Shown: positions 35,079-44,547, numbered from the stretch's first letter. The stretch: DNA of 64,000 nucleotides from an uncultured beta proteobacterium (GCA_903823025.1 CAIJRK010000058.1:1-64000), one strand, 5' to 3'. Translations and numbers: made by a program. Notes: generated by a model from the sequence alone, not told the origin.

Positions 35079-36328
35079 AGATTGCAGTCATTGGTGCCGG
35101 CATCATCGGCATCACCACAGCCTACGAGTTGGCGTGTGACGGACACGAAGTTACAGTTTTAGAGCGGCGCGGTGCCGCAGCTGAAGAAACCAGTTTTGCC
35201 AACGCTGGCATCCTGGCACCTGGCTACATCACGCCTTGGGCAGCACCCGATATGCCAGCCAAGGTAATGCAGCACTTGTTCAGCCAGCACCCGCTCGTCA
35301 AAGTCGGGCTGCCGCTCACAACCCGCGAGCTATCCTGGATGTGGCGGTGGTATCGCGCCTGCAAACAGGCGTCTTATTTAAAGTACCGGACACGACTGCA
35401 GCATCTGGCGTTTTACAGCAGTGAGCGTTTGCACCAGATTACCGCCGATATGAAGCTGGACTACGAGCGCAGCAACGGTTACCTGGTACTTCTGCGTAGC
35501 GAAAAAGACAATCAAAAAATTCAGCCGGGTTTGCAAGTACTGCAAGAAGCGGGCGTAGCCTTCAAGGAAGTAACGCCGCTGGAGGCCCGCCAAATCGAAT
35601 CAGCACTCAGTGGGGAAACGCCCCTTTTTGGGGCTATTTATTTAGCGGAAGATGAAGTCGGCAACTGCCGCCAGTTTGCCCTGCTGTTGAAAAACGAGGC
35701 GCTTCGCATGGGCGTGAACTTCGCATTCAACACCACGGTCACAAAAATAACCTCCTCTGCAGGCATCGTGCTTGAGTTGGCCGACGACCCCCAGCCCCGG
35801 CAATTTGATGCCGCTGTTCTCTGTGCGGGTCTGGATTCGACCCGTTTGCTTGATGCCTTGCACCAGCCCCTGCCAATAGCGGCCATCCACGGCTACTCCG
35901 TGACGGCGACCCTGCGTGAGCCGCTCAACGCGCCCCGCAGCGCAGTGATGGATGAGCACTACCAAGTCACCATTTCACGCATGGGCAACCGTGTACGGGT
36001 CGCCGGTAGCGCTGAAATTGGCGGCGTGCCCGACTACAAACGACGCCCTGCGCTTCAAACACTCTACAAAGTTTTGAGCGACTGGTTTCCAGGCGCGGTC
36101 AACCTGTCAAGCGGCGTCCAGGAATGGAAAGGGACACGCGCCATGTTGCCCGATGGTTTGCCGATTTTTGGCGCCAGCCATGTCGCCGGACTATGGCTTA
36201 ACCTGGGACATGGCGCTCATGGGTGGACACTCAGTGCCGGATCAGCCAGAGCTTTGGCCGATTTAATGAGGGGCCGTACCCCCGACCTGGATGTCAGTGA
36301 CTTCGGCATTGGGCGACTCCACACTTAG
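35075..36328 (+). CDS. dadA: FAD-dependent D-amino acid dehydrogenase
   Basis: A 417-residue flavoprotein of the DadA family, which oxidises D-amino acids to 2-oxo acids and passes electrons to the membrane quinone pool. The N-terminal dinucleotide fold is VIGAGIIGITTAYELACDGHEVTVLER-like (GxGxxG at 7-12), with SFANAGILAPGYITPWAAPD as in DadA, and the C-terminal FAD contact NLGHGAHGWTLSAGSARALADL. The start overlaps the end of a small broken gene. No racemase is nearby. Other DAO-family substrates are possible, but the DadA-type N-terminus makes this assignment likely. Confidence 0.85.
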   Translation: MKIAVIGAGIIGITTAYELACDGHEVTVLERRGAAAEETSFANAGILAPGYITPWAAPDMPAKVMQHLFSQHPLVKVGLPLTTRELSWMWRWYRACKQASYLKYRTRLQHLAFYSSERLHQITADMKLDYERSNGYLVLLRSEKDNQKIQPGLQVLQEAGVAFKEVTPLEARQIESALSGETPLFGAIYLAEDEVGNCRQFALLLKNEALRMGVNFAFNTTVTKITSSAGIVLELADDPQPRQFDAAVLCAGLDSTRLLDALHQPLPIAAIHGYSVTATLREPLNAPRSAVMDEHYQVTISRMGNRVRVAGSAEIGGVPDYKRRPALQTLYKVLSDWFPGAVNLSSGVQEWKGTRAMLPDGLPIFGASHVAGLWLNLGHGAHGWTLSAGSARALADLMRGRTPDLDVSDFGIGRLHT

Positions 36329-36358
36329 GAGGGCGTTTCGTGAGGGACAATTCATGCT

Positions 36359-37201
36359 ATGAGCCCTGAACTTTCCCACAAGCTGGCCGCTGCTGTTGAG
36401 CGTATGCCCGCATTTCCCAAAAGTGTGCATAAAATCATGTCGCTGACCCGCGACATCAATTGCTCCCCCAAAGACATGGTGCAAGTCATTGACAAAGACC
36501 CTATCGTCACCGTCAAAGTGCTGCGTGTCGTCAACTCTGCCTATTACAGCCTGCCCAAGCAGATCACCTCCATTAATCATGCGGTGGTTTATTTAGGCTT
36601 TAACACGGTTAAAAATCTGGCCCTGAGCGTAGCCGCCATTGGCATCTTGCCCACCGACAACGATGCCGGATTTGATGGCCAGCAATATCTGGTTCATTCA
36701 CTGGCCACGGCGGCTATCGCCAAGCAACTCGCGCAACAGGTGGACGGGGCTGACCCGATGGATTGCTTTATTGCAGGTTTGCTGCACGACTTTGGCAAAG
36801 TCGTGTTTGCGCAGTTCATGCCGCAAGAATTTCGTCTGGCGTTGGAAAGCAGTCAGACACACGGCACGTCGCTGCATCTGGCGCTGCGTGAACTCATCGG
36901 AGCAGACCATGCGGTCGCAGGCGCGATGCTGGTTGAAAAATGGCACTTCCCCCCTGATCTGGTCGAAACCATTCGCCACCAGTACGGCCCGGAACTCAAA
37001 GACACACCCATGATCGCCTGTGTCTTTGCGGCCAATCAGATCAGTAAAAAACTGGCCTTTGGATTTGGTGGCAACCCTTGGGTTGAAGAACTCCCACCCG
37101 CACTGGTTCAGCGCTTGGGCGGTACATTGGACGACCTCATTGTGTCTTTGGGGGACTTGGCGCCCGTCTTTGAGGAAGCCCGACTGTTTTCTAGAATTTG
37201 A
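36359..37201 (+). CDS. HDOD-domain signalling protein
   Basis: A 280-residue cytosolic protein covered almost wholly by an HDOD domain (residues 8-260), a catalytically degenerate HD relative used in bacterial signalling. Diagnostic segments are LPKQITSINHAVVYLGFNTVKNLALS and the retained HDFGK. No output domain is attached. It starts 30 bp after the dehydrogenase, with a GAGGGA about 12 nt before the ATG, and is followed after 12 bp by the metallohydrolase, so these genes probably form one transcript. The function is unassigned. Confidence 0.85.
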   Translation: MSPELSHKLAAAVERMPAFPKSVHKIMSLTRDINCSPKDMVQVIDKDPIVTVKVLRVVNSAYYSLPKQITSINHAVVYLGFNTVKNLALSVAAIGILPTDNDAGFDGQQYLVHSLATAAIAKQLAQQVDGADPMDCFIAGLLHDFGKVVFAQFMPQEFRLALESSQTHGTSLHLALRELIGADHAVAGAMLVEKWHFPPDLVETIRHQYGPELKDTPMIACVFAANQISKKLAFGFGGNPWVEELPPALVQRLGGTLDDLIVSLGDLAPVFEEARLFSRI

Positions 37202-37213
37202 GGAGGAAAAACC

Positions 37214-38101
37214 ATGAAAGTCAGATTTTGGGGCGTGCGCGGGTCAATTGCTTCACCGGGACCGCGTACCGTGCGCTATGGCGGCAACACCACTTGCATC
37301 GAAATCCGCACCGACAACAACGAATTGATCATCATCGACGCGGGCACCGGTATCTTTCCCTTGTCGCAAACCTTGCTGACTGAGTTGCCATTGATCGCCA
37401 ACGTGCTCATCACCCACTCGCATTGGGATCATATTCAGGGTCTGCCGTTTTTTATTCCTAATTTCATTCCCGGCAACCTGCTGCGCCTGCACGGCGCGTT
37501 TGATCCGGTGTCGGGCAAAGGCGTCGAACACATCATGTCGGTGCAACTGCAATACAGCTACTTTCCGGTGCGTGAAGCCGAGATGAAAGCGCGCATTGAA
37601 TACGTCACGCTCACGCCTGAACAAAGCATCCAGATCGGCTCTGCCACAGTAACGCCCTACTTGATGAATCATCCTGTCATTGATTTCGGTTATCGCATTG
37701 AAGCCAACGGCAAGTCTGTTTTCTTTACCGGCGACCATGAACCGCCCCTCAATATCTATGACCCACAAGATGATGACTATGCCGAATACCAGCGCTTTGT
37801 CGATGACAAAAATGCAGCTATTCTGCGTGCCATGCAAGGCGTGGATGTGTTGATTGCCGACTGCTCCTACACGGCGCAGGAATATCCGGCCAAAAAAGGG
37901 TGGGGTCACGGCAGTTTTAACACCAGCATTCAATACGCCAAAAACGCGGGTGCCAAAGTGCTGTTTTGCACCCACCACGAACCCACTCGCAGCGACGACG
38001 CGCTGGACGAAGCCTTCCGACAAGTGCTCATCGAGCATCCACCCCAAATCGGCGGACCCGAGTATCGACTGGCTCGGGAAGGTGAAATTTACGAGTTTTA
38101 A
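37214..38101 (+). CDS. MBL-fold metallohydrolase (PhnP/COG1235-like)
   Basis: A 295-residue metallo-beta-lactamase-fold enzyme. The N-terminus MKVRFWGVRGSIASPGP with YGGNTTCIEI, the zinc motif THSHWDH (about residues 68-74), FTGDHEPP and the late His in CTHHEPTRSDD resemble cyclic-phosphodiesterase-like members. A very strong AGGAGGA precedes the ATG. Its coupling to an HDOD protein suggests a signalling phosphodiesterase, which is an inference only. The C-terminus is complete. Confidence 0.82.
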   Translation: MKVRFWGVRGSIASPGPRTVRYGGNTTCIEIRTDNNELIIIDAGTGIFPLSQTLLTELPLIANVLITHSHWDHIQGLPFFIPNFIPGNLLRLHGAFDPVSGKGVEHIMSVQLQYSYFPVREAEMKARIEYVTLTPEQSIQIGSATVTPYLMNHPVIDFGYRIEANGKSVFFTGDHEPPLNIYDPQDDDYAEYQRFVDDKNAAILRAMQGVDVLIADCSYTAQEYPAKKGWGHGSFNTSIQYAKNAGAKVLFCTHHEPTRSDDALDEAFRQVLIEHPPQIGGPEYRLAREGEIYEF

Positions 38102-38121
38102 CGTCATCCACAGACAACACC

Positions 38122-39582
38122 ATGCTGAAAATTGATCTCACTTTGCGCCAGGCTTTGTACAGCGTGGCCGCAACCCGCCGCCTCGAACAAGCGGCACAAG
38201 CAGCACTTCCAATACACACGCTTATGCAGCGCGCCGGGCTGGCCGTGGCGCAATTGGCGTTGGCGGTGGCGCCTCATGCGCAGCGTCTCTGGATCGCGTG
38301 CGGTCCCGGCAACAACGGGGGTGACGGGCTGGAAGCGGCCCTGCACTTGCAACGCTGGGGCAAATCGCCGGTCGTCACATGGTTGGGGGATCTGGACAAA
38401 ACACCGCCGGATGCAGCAGCGTCCTACCAACGAGCGCGGCAAGCCGGCGTGACCTTCAGCGACACGCCACCCCCGCACTTTGATTTCTGCATGGATGCGC
38501 TGTTAGGCATGGGCGCCAACCCGCAGGTGCCCACTGGTTGTATGGCCGAATGGATTCAACGAATGAACGCGAGTCATGTCCCCGTTCTAGCCGTGGATTT
38601 ACCCACCGGACTGCAAGCTGACACTGGCGTCATGAGCGACATCAGCGTTCAAGCCACACATACGTTGAGCTTACTCACACTCAAACCCGGCTTATTCACG
38701 GGCCACGGACGCGACGCCACCGGCACTGTTTGGTTGGCCGACCTAGACATCAGTCACGATGCCGGGACCACGCCCAATCTGGCAACGCCTACGGCCTGGT
38801 TAGCGGGCGCACCCGAGATGGTGGCTCGACGTCACGCCTCGCACAAAGGCAGTTACGGTGATGTGGCAGTGATCGGCGGCGCCCCCGGCATGACAGGTGC
38901 CGCCCTGCTGGCCGCCAGCGCCGCCTTACACGCAGGTGCGGGACGCGTCTTTGTCGGTTTACTCGATGGTGGCAGTTTGACTGTGGATATGACCCAGCCC
39001 GAACTGATGTTCAGACCCCTGGACGCACTGGACTTCAACGCCATGACGCTGGTGTGCGGCTGCGGGGGAGGTGAGGCAGTTCGTGTGCGGCTGGCACAAG
39101 TTTTAGCAACCACATCGCCCCTTGTACTTGATGCCGATGCGCTGAACGCCATCGCGGGCGACAAACAACTTCAAACCCAGCTGATCGCCCGCAGTCAACA
39201 ACTGGGAAGCACCGTGTTAACGCCTCATCCGCTGGAAGCGGCACGACTGTTGGGCAGCACGGTGGCACAGGTGCAAAACGACCGTCTCAACAGCGCTCAA
39301 CAACTGGCGCAATGTTTTGGCTGCACCGTCATTCTCAAAGGCTCGGGCACCGTGATTGCAACGCCTGGGCAGACGCCCGTAATTAACCCCACCGGCAACG
39401 CCCGACTGGCGAGCGCCGGCACGGGAGATGTATTGGCCGGTATGGTGGGCGCCTGTTTGGCCCGTGGATCAACCGCTTTTGAGGCCGCATGTCAAGCGGT
39501 TTATCGGCACGGTCTGAGCGCTGACCAATGGCCCTTTAGTGCGTCACTGGTCGGCGGATCGCTGGCCCGGCAGGTCAACTAA
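38122..39582 (+). CDS. nnr: Bifunctional NAD(P)H-hydrate epimerase / ADP-dependent dehydratase (Nnr)
   Basis: A 486-residue metabolite-repair enzyme. The N-terminal YjeF_N epimerase half (to about residue 215) has GPGNNGGDGLEAALHLQ and interconverts R and S hydrates. The C-terminal carbohydrate-kinase-like half has GSYGDVAVIGGAPGMTGA and the ATP/ADP-site motif ASAGTGDVLAGMVGA, and dehydrates S-NAD(P)HX. The fused arrangement is the usual bacterial one. Starts 20 bp after the metallohydrolase; convergent with rnr. Confidence 0.93.
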   Translation: MLKIDLTLRQALYSVAATRRLEQAAQAALPIHTLMQRAGLAVAQLALAVAPHAQRLWIACGPGNNGGDGLEAALHLQRWGKSPVVTWLGDLDKTPPDAAASYQRARQAGVTFSDTPPPHFDFCMDALLGMGANPQVPTGCMAEWIQRMNASHVPVLAVDLPTGLQADTGVMSDISVQATHTLSLLTLKPGLFTGHGRDATGTVWLADLDISHDAGTTPNLATPTAWLAGAPEMVARRHASHKGSYGDVAVIGGAPGMTGAALLAASAALHAGAGRVFVGLLDGGSLTVDMTQPELMFRPLDALDFNAMTLVCGCGGGEAVRVRLAQVLATTSPLVLDADALNAIAGDKQLQTQLIARSQQLGSTVLTPHPLEAARLLGSTVAQVQNDRLNSAQQLAQCFGCTVILKGSGTVIATPGQTPVINPTGNARLASAGTGDVLAGMVGACLARGSTAFEAACQAVYRHGLSADQWPFSASLVGGSLARQVN

Positions 39583-39617
39583 AGTTGTGCCTTCACCAAC
39601 CGAGACCCGGACTTGTA

Positions 39618-41894
39618 TCAAGTTCGACGGCGTGGCTTTTTCGCTTTGTCTTTGCCCTTGACTGAGGCTTGTCGGGCCGCCGCTTTCACACCTTGAACCG
39701 CTGACCTGGGGGTGCGGGGTAAAGGCTCTGCTATTTGGCGGGTGGCGCGCTTGGCAGGCGTTTTATCGGGCTGATCACTGGTGTTTGCGTGGCCCCTGCC
39801 CTCGCGTAAAACGCCTTTGTCCTTCATGGCACGAGAAGTTAAATTCTCACCTTCATGAATCAGCCGGAAATCAATACGGCGCCCATCCAGATCAACCCGG
39901 CTGACCTGCACGCGCACCCGAGTGCCGATGGCATAACGCATACCTGTGCGTTCACCGCGCAAGTCTTGGTGCATTTCATCAAACCGGAAGTAGTCGCCGC
40001 CCAACTCGGTGATGTGTACCAGCCCTTCAACGTACATCTCGTCCAGCGTCACAAAAATACCGAAACTCGTTGCCGAGCTGACCATGCCGTCATACGCTTC
40101 GCCCAGATGCTCATGCATATATTTGCACTTGAGCCACGCCTCAACGTCTCGACTGGCCTCATCAGCCCGGCGTTCATTGGCGCTACAGTGCAGGCCAGCG
40201 GCTTGCCAAGCTTGGGTTTCAGGGCTTTGCTTTTTAGGCTTTTGGCCTGGTTCAGCCACGCGGGCGGCTAATCCTTTTTCAAGTCGGCGTGACAGCTTGG
40301 CGTGGGCTTCACCCGGCGTTGGCAAGACCGGCAATTGATATTTGGTCTTGGCCAAGATTGCCTTGATAACACGGTGCACCAACAAATCCGGATAACGCCG
40401 GATGGGACTGGTGAAATGGGTGTAGGCATCAAACGCCAAACCAAAGTGACCGTTGTTAACCGGGGTGTAAATGGCCTGCTGCATGGAGCGCAACAGCATG
40501 GAATGAATTTGCTGCGCGTCTGGCCGGTCTTTAGTGGCGTTAGCAATGGCCTGAAACTCAGCCGTGACCGGGTCATCACTGATCGTCAGCCCCAAGCCTG
40601 TTGCTTTGAGGTAGTTACGCAAAATCTCAATCTTTTCAGGGGTCGGGCCTTCATGCACGCGAAACAGACCGGCGTGTTTGCTTTGGGCGATAAAGTCGGC
40701 ACTGCACACATTGGCCGCCAACATGGCCTCTTCAATCAGCTTATGGGCATCGTTACGGGTGCGTGGCACGATTTTCTCGATGCGCCCAGCCTCGTCGCAC
40801 ACAATTTGCGTTTCAACCGTTTCAAAGTCCACGGCGCCCCGACGAGCACGCGATTTTTGTAATGCTTGGTAAACACCTTGAAGATTCAGTAAATTCGGCA
40901 CACGCTCTTTGCGCTTTAAGGCCTCGGGACCGTGTGGATCCGCCAAAATTGCCGCAACTTCGTTGTAGGTAAAACGCGCGTGACTCCACATCACCGCAGG
41001 GTAAAACTGATAGGCCGATACGTCGCCCTCTTCAGTCACGACCATGTCACACACCATGCACAGACGCTCAACTTCAGGATTCAGTGAACACAGGCCATTA
41101 GACAATTTTTCAGGCAGCATCGGAATCACGCGACGCGGAAAGTACACGCTGGTGGCTCGGTCGTAGGCGTCAATATCAATCGCAGAACCGGTCTCGACAT
41201 AGTGACTGACATCGGCAATAGCAACCAGCAAACGCCAACCTTTCACGGCCGCTTTACCCCTGCCGATTTTGGTCGGTTCGCAATACACCGCATCATCGAA
41301 ATCGCGCGCATCTTCACCATCAATCGTGACCAGCGCAATGTCTGTCAAATCAACACGGCGCTTTTTATCTTGTGCACGCACAGTGTCGGGCAGCGTGCGG
41401 GCCAAGGCAATGCAAGCATCTGAAAACTCATGCGGCACGCTGAATTTGCGCACTGCAATTTCAATCTCCATACCGGGGTCATCCACCTCGCCTAGTATTT
41501 CTTTGATACGACCAACCGGCTGACCATATAAAGCGGGGACTTCTGTTAACTCAACCACAACCACTTGGTCGGGCTTGGCCGAGCCTGTGGCTATTTTGGG
41601 AATGAGTACATCTTGACCGTAGCGCTTATCTTCGGGCACAACAATCCAGATGCCGCTTTCTTGCAACAAGCGGCCAATGATGGGCTGCGCGGCACGCTCA
41701 ATAATTTCGAGCACGCGACCTTCGGGCCGACCCTTGCGGTCACTGCGCACAATGCGCACCTTGACGCGGTCTTTGTGCAGCACCGCACGCATCTCGTTAG
41801 GAGGTAAGTAGATATCGGATTGGCCGTCATCGCGTATCACGAATCCGTGACCATCACGGTGGCCTTGAACTGTGCCTTCAATCTCGTCCAGCAA
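39618..41894 (-). CDS. rnr: Ribonuclease R
   Basis: A 758-residue 3'-5' exoribonuclease that degrades structured RNA. Cold-shock domains (GTVQGHRDGHGFVIRDDG), the RNB catalytic domain with VTIDGEDARDFDDAVYC (metal-binding Asp cluster) and TSPIRRYPDLLVHR, a C-terminal S1 domain (GMVSSATSFGIFVTLDEM) and a basic Lys/Arg tail are visible. The N-terminal helix-turn-helix of E. coli RNase R is absent, as in some Comamonadaceae. The start is uncertain: the TTG at 41894 lacks a Shine-Dalgarno sequence, whereas AGGAAAGAGAG (41939-41929) sits 7 nt before an in-frame ATC at 41921, and no ATG or GTG exists before the upstream stop. Confidence 0.93.
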   Translation of the reverse strand: MLDEIEGTVQGHRDGHGFVIRDDGQSDIYLPPNEMRAVLHKDRVKVRIVRSDRKGRPEGRVLEIIERAAQPIIGRLLQESGIWIVVPEDKRYGQDVLIPKIATGSAKPDQVVVVELTEVPALYGQPVGRIKEILGEVDDPGMEIEIAVRKFSVPHEFSDACIALARTLPDTVRAQDKKRRVDLTDIALVTIDGEDARDFDDAVYCEPTKIGRGKAAVKGWRLLVAIADVSHYVETGSAIDIDAYDRATSVYFPRRVIPMLPEKLSNGLCSLNPEVERLCMVCDMVVTEEGDVSAYQFYPAVMWSHARFTYNEVAAILADPHGPEALKRKERVPNLLNLQGVYQALQKSRARRGAVDFETVETQIVCDEAGRIEKIVPRTRNDAHKLIEEAMLAANVCSADFIAQSKHAGLFRVHEGPTPEKIEILRNYLKATGLGLTISDDPVTAEFQAIANATKDRPDAQQIHSMLLRSMQQAIYTPVNNGHFGLAFDAYTHFTSPIRRYPDLLVHRVIKAILAKTKYQLPVLPTPGEAHAKLSRRLEKGLAARVAEPGQKPKKQSPETQAWQAAGLHCSANERRADEASRDVEAWLKCKYMHEHLGEAYDGMVSSATSFGIFVTLDEMYVEGLVHITELGGDYFRFDEMHQDLRGERTGMRYAIGTRVRVQVSRVDLDGRRIDFRLIHEGENLTSRAMKDKGVLREGRGHANTSDQPDKTPAKRATRQIAEPLPRTPRSAVQGVKAAARQASVKGKDKAKKPRRRT

Positions 41895-42078
41895 GCCGCT
41901 GGTTTGGCTAATATTTTTGATGTGGTAACTCTCTTTCCTGAAAGACTCAGGTGACGTAATGGTCAGGATGTCCTAACCGCAGATATTGTCGAAATTTTTA
42001 TGAAAAACTAACTTCTTTAAAGCCCCATTCGCTGAAAATAGCAAGCGACTCCTTAAGCTATGTTATATTACCACCCAT

Positions 42079-42163
42079 GCCCGGATGGCGGAATTGGTAG
42101 ACGCGCACGGTTCAGGTCCGTGTGCCGCAAGGTGTGGAGGTTCGAGTCCTCTTCCGGGCACCA
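42079..42163 (+). tRNA. tRNA-Leu (CAG)
   Basis: A class II tRNA with a long variable arm. The acceptor GCCCGGA pairs with TCCGGGC (42153-42159), followed by A and an encoded CCA. The anticodon stem CACGG/CCGTG encloses the loop TTCAGGT, anticodon CAG at 42113-42115. T-arm GGTTCGAGTCC is canonical. A -10-like TATATT lies at 42065-42070. Confidence 0.97.
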
Positions 42164-42169
42164 AAAAGT

Positions 42170-42206
42170 AAAGCCTCTTGTAATGTAGATTGCAAGAGGC
42201 TTTTTC
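42170..42206 (+). terminator. Terminator after tRNA-Leu
   Basis: AAAGCCTCTTG and CAAGAGGCTTT form an 11-bp stem with a 12-nt loop, starting 7 nt after the tRNA CCA, and end in a T-run on the plus strand. The A-run on the other side would let it also terminate leftward transcription. Confidence 0.85.
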
Positions 42207-42283
42207 TTTGGCATAACGCGTCATCAACTTTAGACATCTACCTGTGCCGTATAAGTAGATGCTATGTGAGTTAGTCGTGACGA

Positions 42284-43678
42284 CTAAAAAGGCTGGGCTA
42301 CCAAATCGTGGCCTTGCACGCCCACAATACGAGCCTTGGTAAATTCACCCACTTTCAATGTCTTGCTGATTTTTTCGGGCGGCAAGAGTTTCACGACACC
42401 ATCAATTTCAGGCGCGTCAGCATACGACCGACCTAGCGCCCCTTTTTTACCCAAAGCAGGCGCTGAGTCCACCAACACCTGCATCGTGGCTCCCATACGT
42501 TGCTGCAGTTTGGCCACAGACACGGTCTCGGCCACGGCCATGAAGCGCGCTCGACGCTCCTCCCTTAATTCAATGGGCAACATACCTGGAATATCGTTGG
42601 CAACAGCACCTTGCACCGGGCTGTAAGCAAAGCAACCCGCACGATCAATCCGGGCTTCTTGCATGAAATCCAGCAGATGAGAAAACTCTTCCTCTGTCTC
42701 GCCTGGAAACCCTGCAATAAATGTACTCCGCACCACAATATCGGGGCAGGCCTCACGCCATTTTTGAATGCGCTCCAGATTTCTCTCGCCGCTGGCGGGG
42801 CGTTTCATGCGTTTAAGCACATCCGGATGACTGTGCTGAAGCGGCACATCAAGATAGGGCAACACCAAACCAGCTGCCATCAGGGGAATAATCTCATCTA
42901 CGCTGGGGTAGGGGTACACATAATGCAAACGCACCCAGGCACCATACGGGGCCGCCATCTCGCCGAGTGCTTGTGTCAATTCAAACAGGCGGGTTTTAAT
43001 CGGCTTGCCGTCCCAAAACCCAGTGCGGTATTTAACATCAACACCATAAGCCGACGTATCCTGGCTGATCACCAACAACTCCTTGACCCCGCCTTCAAAC
43101 AGGGCACGCGCTTCATTGAGCACATCCCCAATAGGGCGCGAAACAAGGTCACCGCGCATGGACGGAATGATGCAAAACGTGCAACGGTGGTTGCAGCCTT
43201 CACTGATCTTGATATAGGCGTAATGCCGCGGTGTAAGTTTGATACCGGCAACGCCAAAAATATTAGGCACGAGATCCAGAAAAGGGTCATGCGGTTTAGG
43301 CAGATTTGCATGAACGGCGTCCATGACTTCTTGTGTTGCTTGCGGCCCGGTAACCGCCAACACACTAGGATGCATTTGACGCACCAGATTGCCGCCGCCT
43401 TCAGCAGATTTGGCACCCAGACAACCCGTCACAATCACCTTGCCATTGGCTGCCAAAGCCTCGCCAATGGTGTCCAAACTCTCCTTGACCGCATCGTCAA
43501 TGAAGCCGCAGGTGTTAACAATCACCAAATCAGCGCCTTGAAATGTTTTGGAGGTTTGATAACCTTCAGCACTGAGTTGCGTCAGGATTAGTTCGGAATC
43601 GGTTAACGCTTTAGCGCATCCAAGGCTTACAAAGCCGACTTTAGGCGCTTGATTGGTTTGTGTCGTAACGTCGCTCAT
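42284..43678 (-). CDS. rimO: Ribosomal protein S12 methylthiotransferase RimO
   Basis: A 464-residue radical-SAM enzyme that methylthiolates Asp88 (E. coli numbering) of ribosomal protein S12. The N-terminal MTTase domain has [16 protein letters not shown] and [12 protein letters not shown], the radical-SAM cluster is [18 protein letters not shown], and a C-terminal TRAM domain follows. The ATG at 43678 is chosen because an upstream alternative at 43723 overlaps phaR; no good Shine-Dalgarno sequence is visible. Lies 28 bp after phaR. Confidence 0.94.
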   Translation of the reverse strand: MSDVTTQTNQAPKVGFVSLGCAKALTDSELILTQLSAEGYQTSKTFQGADLVIVNTCGFIDDAVKESLDTIGEALAANGKVIVTGCLGAKSAEGGGNLVRQMHPSVLAVTGPQATQEVMDAVHANLPKPHDPFLDLVPNIFGVAGIKLTPRHYAYIKISEGCNHRCTFCIIPSMRGDLVSRPIGDVLNEARALFEGGVKELLVISQDTSAYGVDVKYRTGFWDGKPIKTRLFELTQALGEMAAPYGAWVRLHYVYPYPSVDEIIPLMAAGLVLPYLDVPLQHSHPDVLKRMKRPASGERNLERIQKWREACPDIVVRSTFIAGFPGETEEEFSHLLDFMQEARIDRAGCFAYSPVQGAVANDIPGMLPIELREERRARFMAVAETVSVAKLQQRMGATMQVLVDSAPALGKKGALGRSYADAPEIDGVVKLLPPEKISKTLKVGEFTKARIVGVQGHDLVAQPF

Positions 43679-43706
43679 ATATTTGTATTCTTGGCTGTCG
43701 TGCGAG

Positions 43707-44240
43707 TTAGCGTTTGAGGCCAAAAGCGCCGAGCATCTGGCCGGTTTGTTTTTCCATCTGTTCTTGCATTTGCGACAGAATTATCTTGGATTGCTCTAGG
43801 TTGCCACCCATCATCCCCTGCAACACGGGCGATTGCAGGGCGACAAACTGGGTCCACATTTCAGGCGTCAATCCTTTGGATTGCTCTGAAAATTTGGTTT
43901 GAACCTCCATCAAGGACTGGATATTTTTTTCAAGATAACCCCCCATTAAACCTTGCATGGCATGGCCATAAAACCGGATCACATGGGATAGAACGGGCGC
44001 TGTAAACATAGGCGAGCCGTTGGACTCTTCTTCAAGAATAATTTGAAGCAAAATGCTACGCGTTAAGTCCTCACCGGTTTTGACATCAAGCACCACAAAA
44101 GACTCGCCCTCCATCACCAAATGCTTGACCTCTGTCAGCGTGATATAGGTTGATGTGTCGGTGTCATAAAGCCGACGATTGGGATATTTTTTTATAACGC
44201 GCTGCACAGCTTGTGTGTCAGTGGTTTTTTGTGTTTTCAT
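43707..44240 (-). CDS. phaR: Polyhydroxyalkanoate synthesis repressor PhaR
   Basis: A 177-residue regulator that binds DNA and PHA granules and represses phasin and other pha genes when no polymer is present. The N-terminal PHB/PHA accumulation-regulator domain ([21 protein letters not shown], then [25 protein letters not shown]) and the C-terminal helical part are present. Leftward, upstream of rimO. A perfect 6-bp palindrome lies 41 bp before its start. A probable PhaR site precedes phaZ 1.2 kb away. Confidence 0.93.
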   Translation of the reverse strand: MKTQKTTDTQAVQRVIKKYPNRRLYDTDTSTYITLTEVKHLVMEGESFVVLDVKTGEDLTRSILLQIILEEESNGSPMFTAPVLSHVIRFYGHAMQGLMGGYLEKNIQSLMEVQTKFSEQSKGLTPEMWTQFVALQSPVLQGMMGGNLEQSKIILSQMQEQMEKQTGQMLGAFGLKR

Positions 44241-44280
44241 TTGGATTCCTTTGGCTTAGACCAAAACCAAACAATTAGAT

Positions 44281-44296
44281 AGCTAAGTTTTTAGCT
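44281..44296. promoter_or_regulatory. Palindrome upstream of phaR
   Basis: AGCTAA (44281-44286) and TTAGCT (44291-44296) are inverted copies separated by GTTT, 41 bp before the phaR ATG, in the gap shared with tRNA-Val. It could be an operator for phaR or a small terminator for the leftward tRNA transcript. Nothing decisive distinguishes these. Confidence 0.35.
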
Positions 44297-44314
44297 AGAT
44301 TGATTCAGATATTC

Positions 44315-44363
44315 AGCATTTCCCCAAGAATCTGAAGACTGGTTATCTTCAGAGGGAAATGCT
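44315..44363 (-). terminator. Long hairpin abutting the 3' end of tRNA-Val
   Basis: On the minus strand the RNA reads, beginning with the terminal A of the tRNA CCA, AGCATTTCCC-TCTGAAGA, a 7-nt loop, TCTTCAGA, a 6-nt bulge and GGGAAATGCT: 18 perfect base pairs with one bulge. No U-run follows. It may be a terminator of unusual type or a structure guiding 3' processing of the tRNA. Confidence 0.5.
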
Positions 44364-44439
44364 GGTAGGCGCGATTGGACTCGAACCAACGACCCCCACC
44401 ATGTCAAGGTGGTGCTCTAACCAGCTGAGCTACGCGCCT
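44363..44439 (-). tRNA. tRNA-Val (GAC)
   Basis: A 77-nt tRNA on the minus strand. The acceptor AGGCGCG pairs with CGCGCCT, followed by A and encoded CCA. D-arm GTAGCTCAGCTGGTTAGAGC, anticodon stem CCACC/GGTGG around the loop TTGACAT (anticodon GAC), and T-arm GGTTCGAGTCC are all canonical. Confidence 0.97.
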
Positions 44440-44531
44440 AGGTTAATTCGATAGGCTGAATTATAGCCTGAATATTTATGACTTCGATTCATCACCCTAA
44501 AGAAAAAGACATGGATACGCCATAATTAGTT

Positions 44532-44547
44532 TTGACGTTAACGTCAA
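44532..44547. promoter_or_regulatory. 16-bp palindrome, LiuR-like operator
   Basis: TTGACGTTAACGTCAA is a perfect 16-bp palindrome ending 20 bp before the ATG of the short-chain dehydrogenase. From memory it resembles sites of LiuR, the MerR-family regulator of branched-chain amino acid and acyl-CoA degradation in Proteobacteria. The regulator itself is not in the window. Confidence 0.5.

Noticed and set aside
37253-38107. A 284-codon frame antisense to the metallohydrolase
   Set aside because: The plus-strand gene has clear catalytic motifs and a strong ribosome-binding site; the antisense frame has no recognisable features.
42611-43591. A 326-codon plus-strand frame inside rimO
   Set aside because: rimO on the opposite strand has all family motifs; this frame is a codon-bias shadow.
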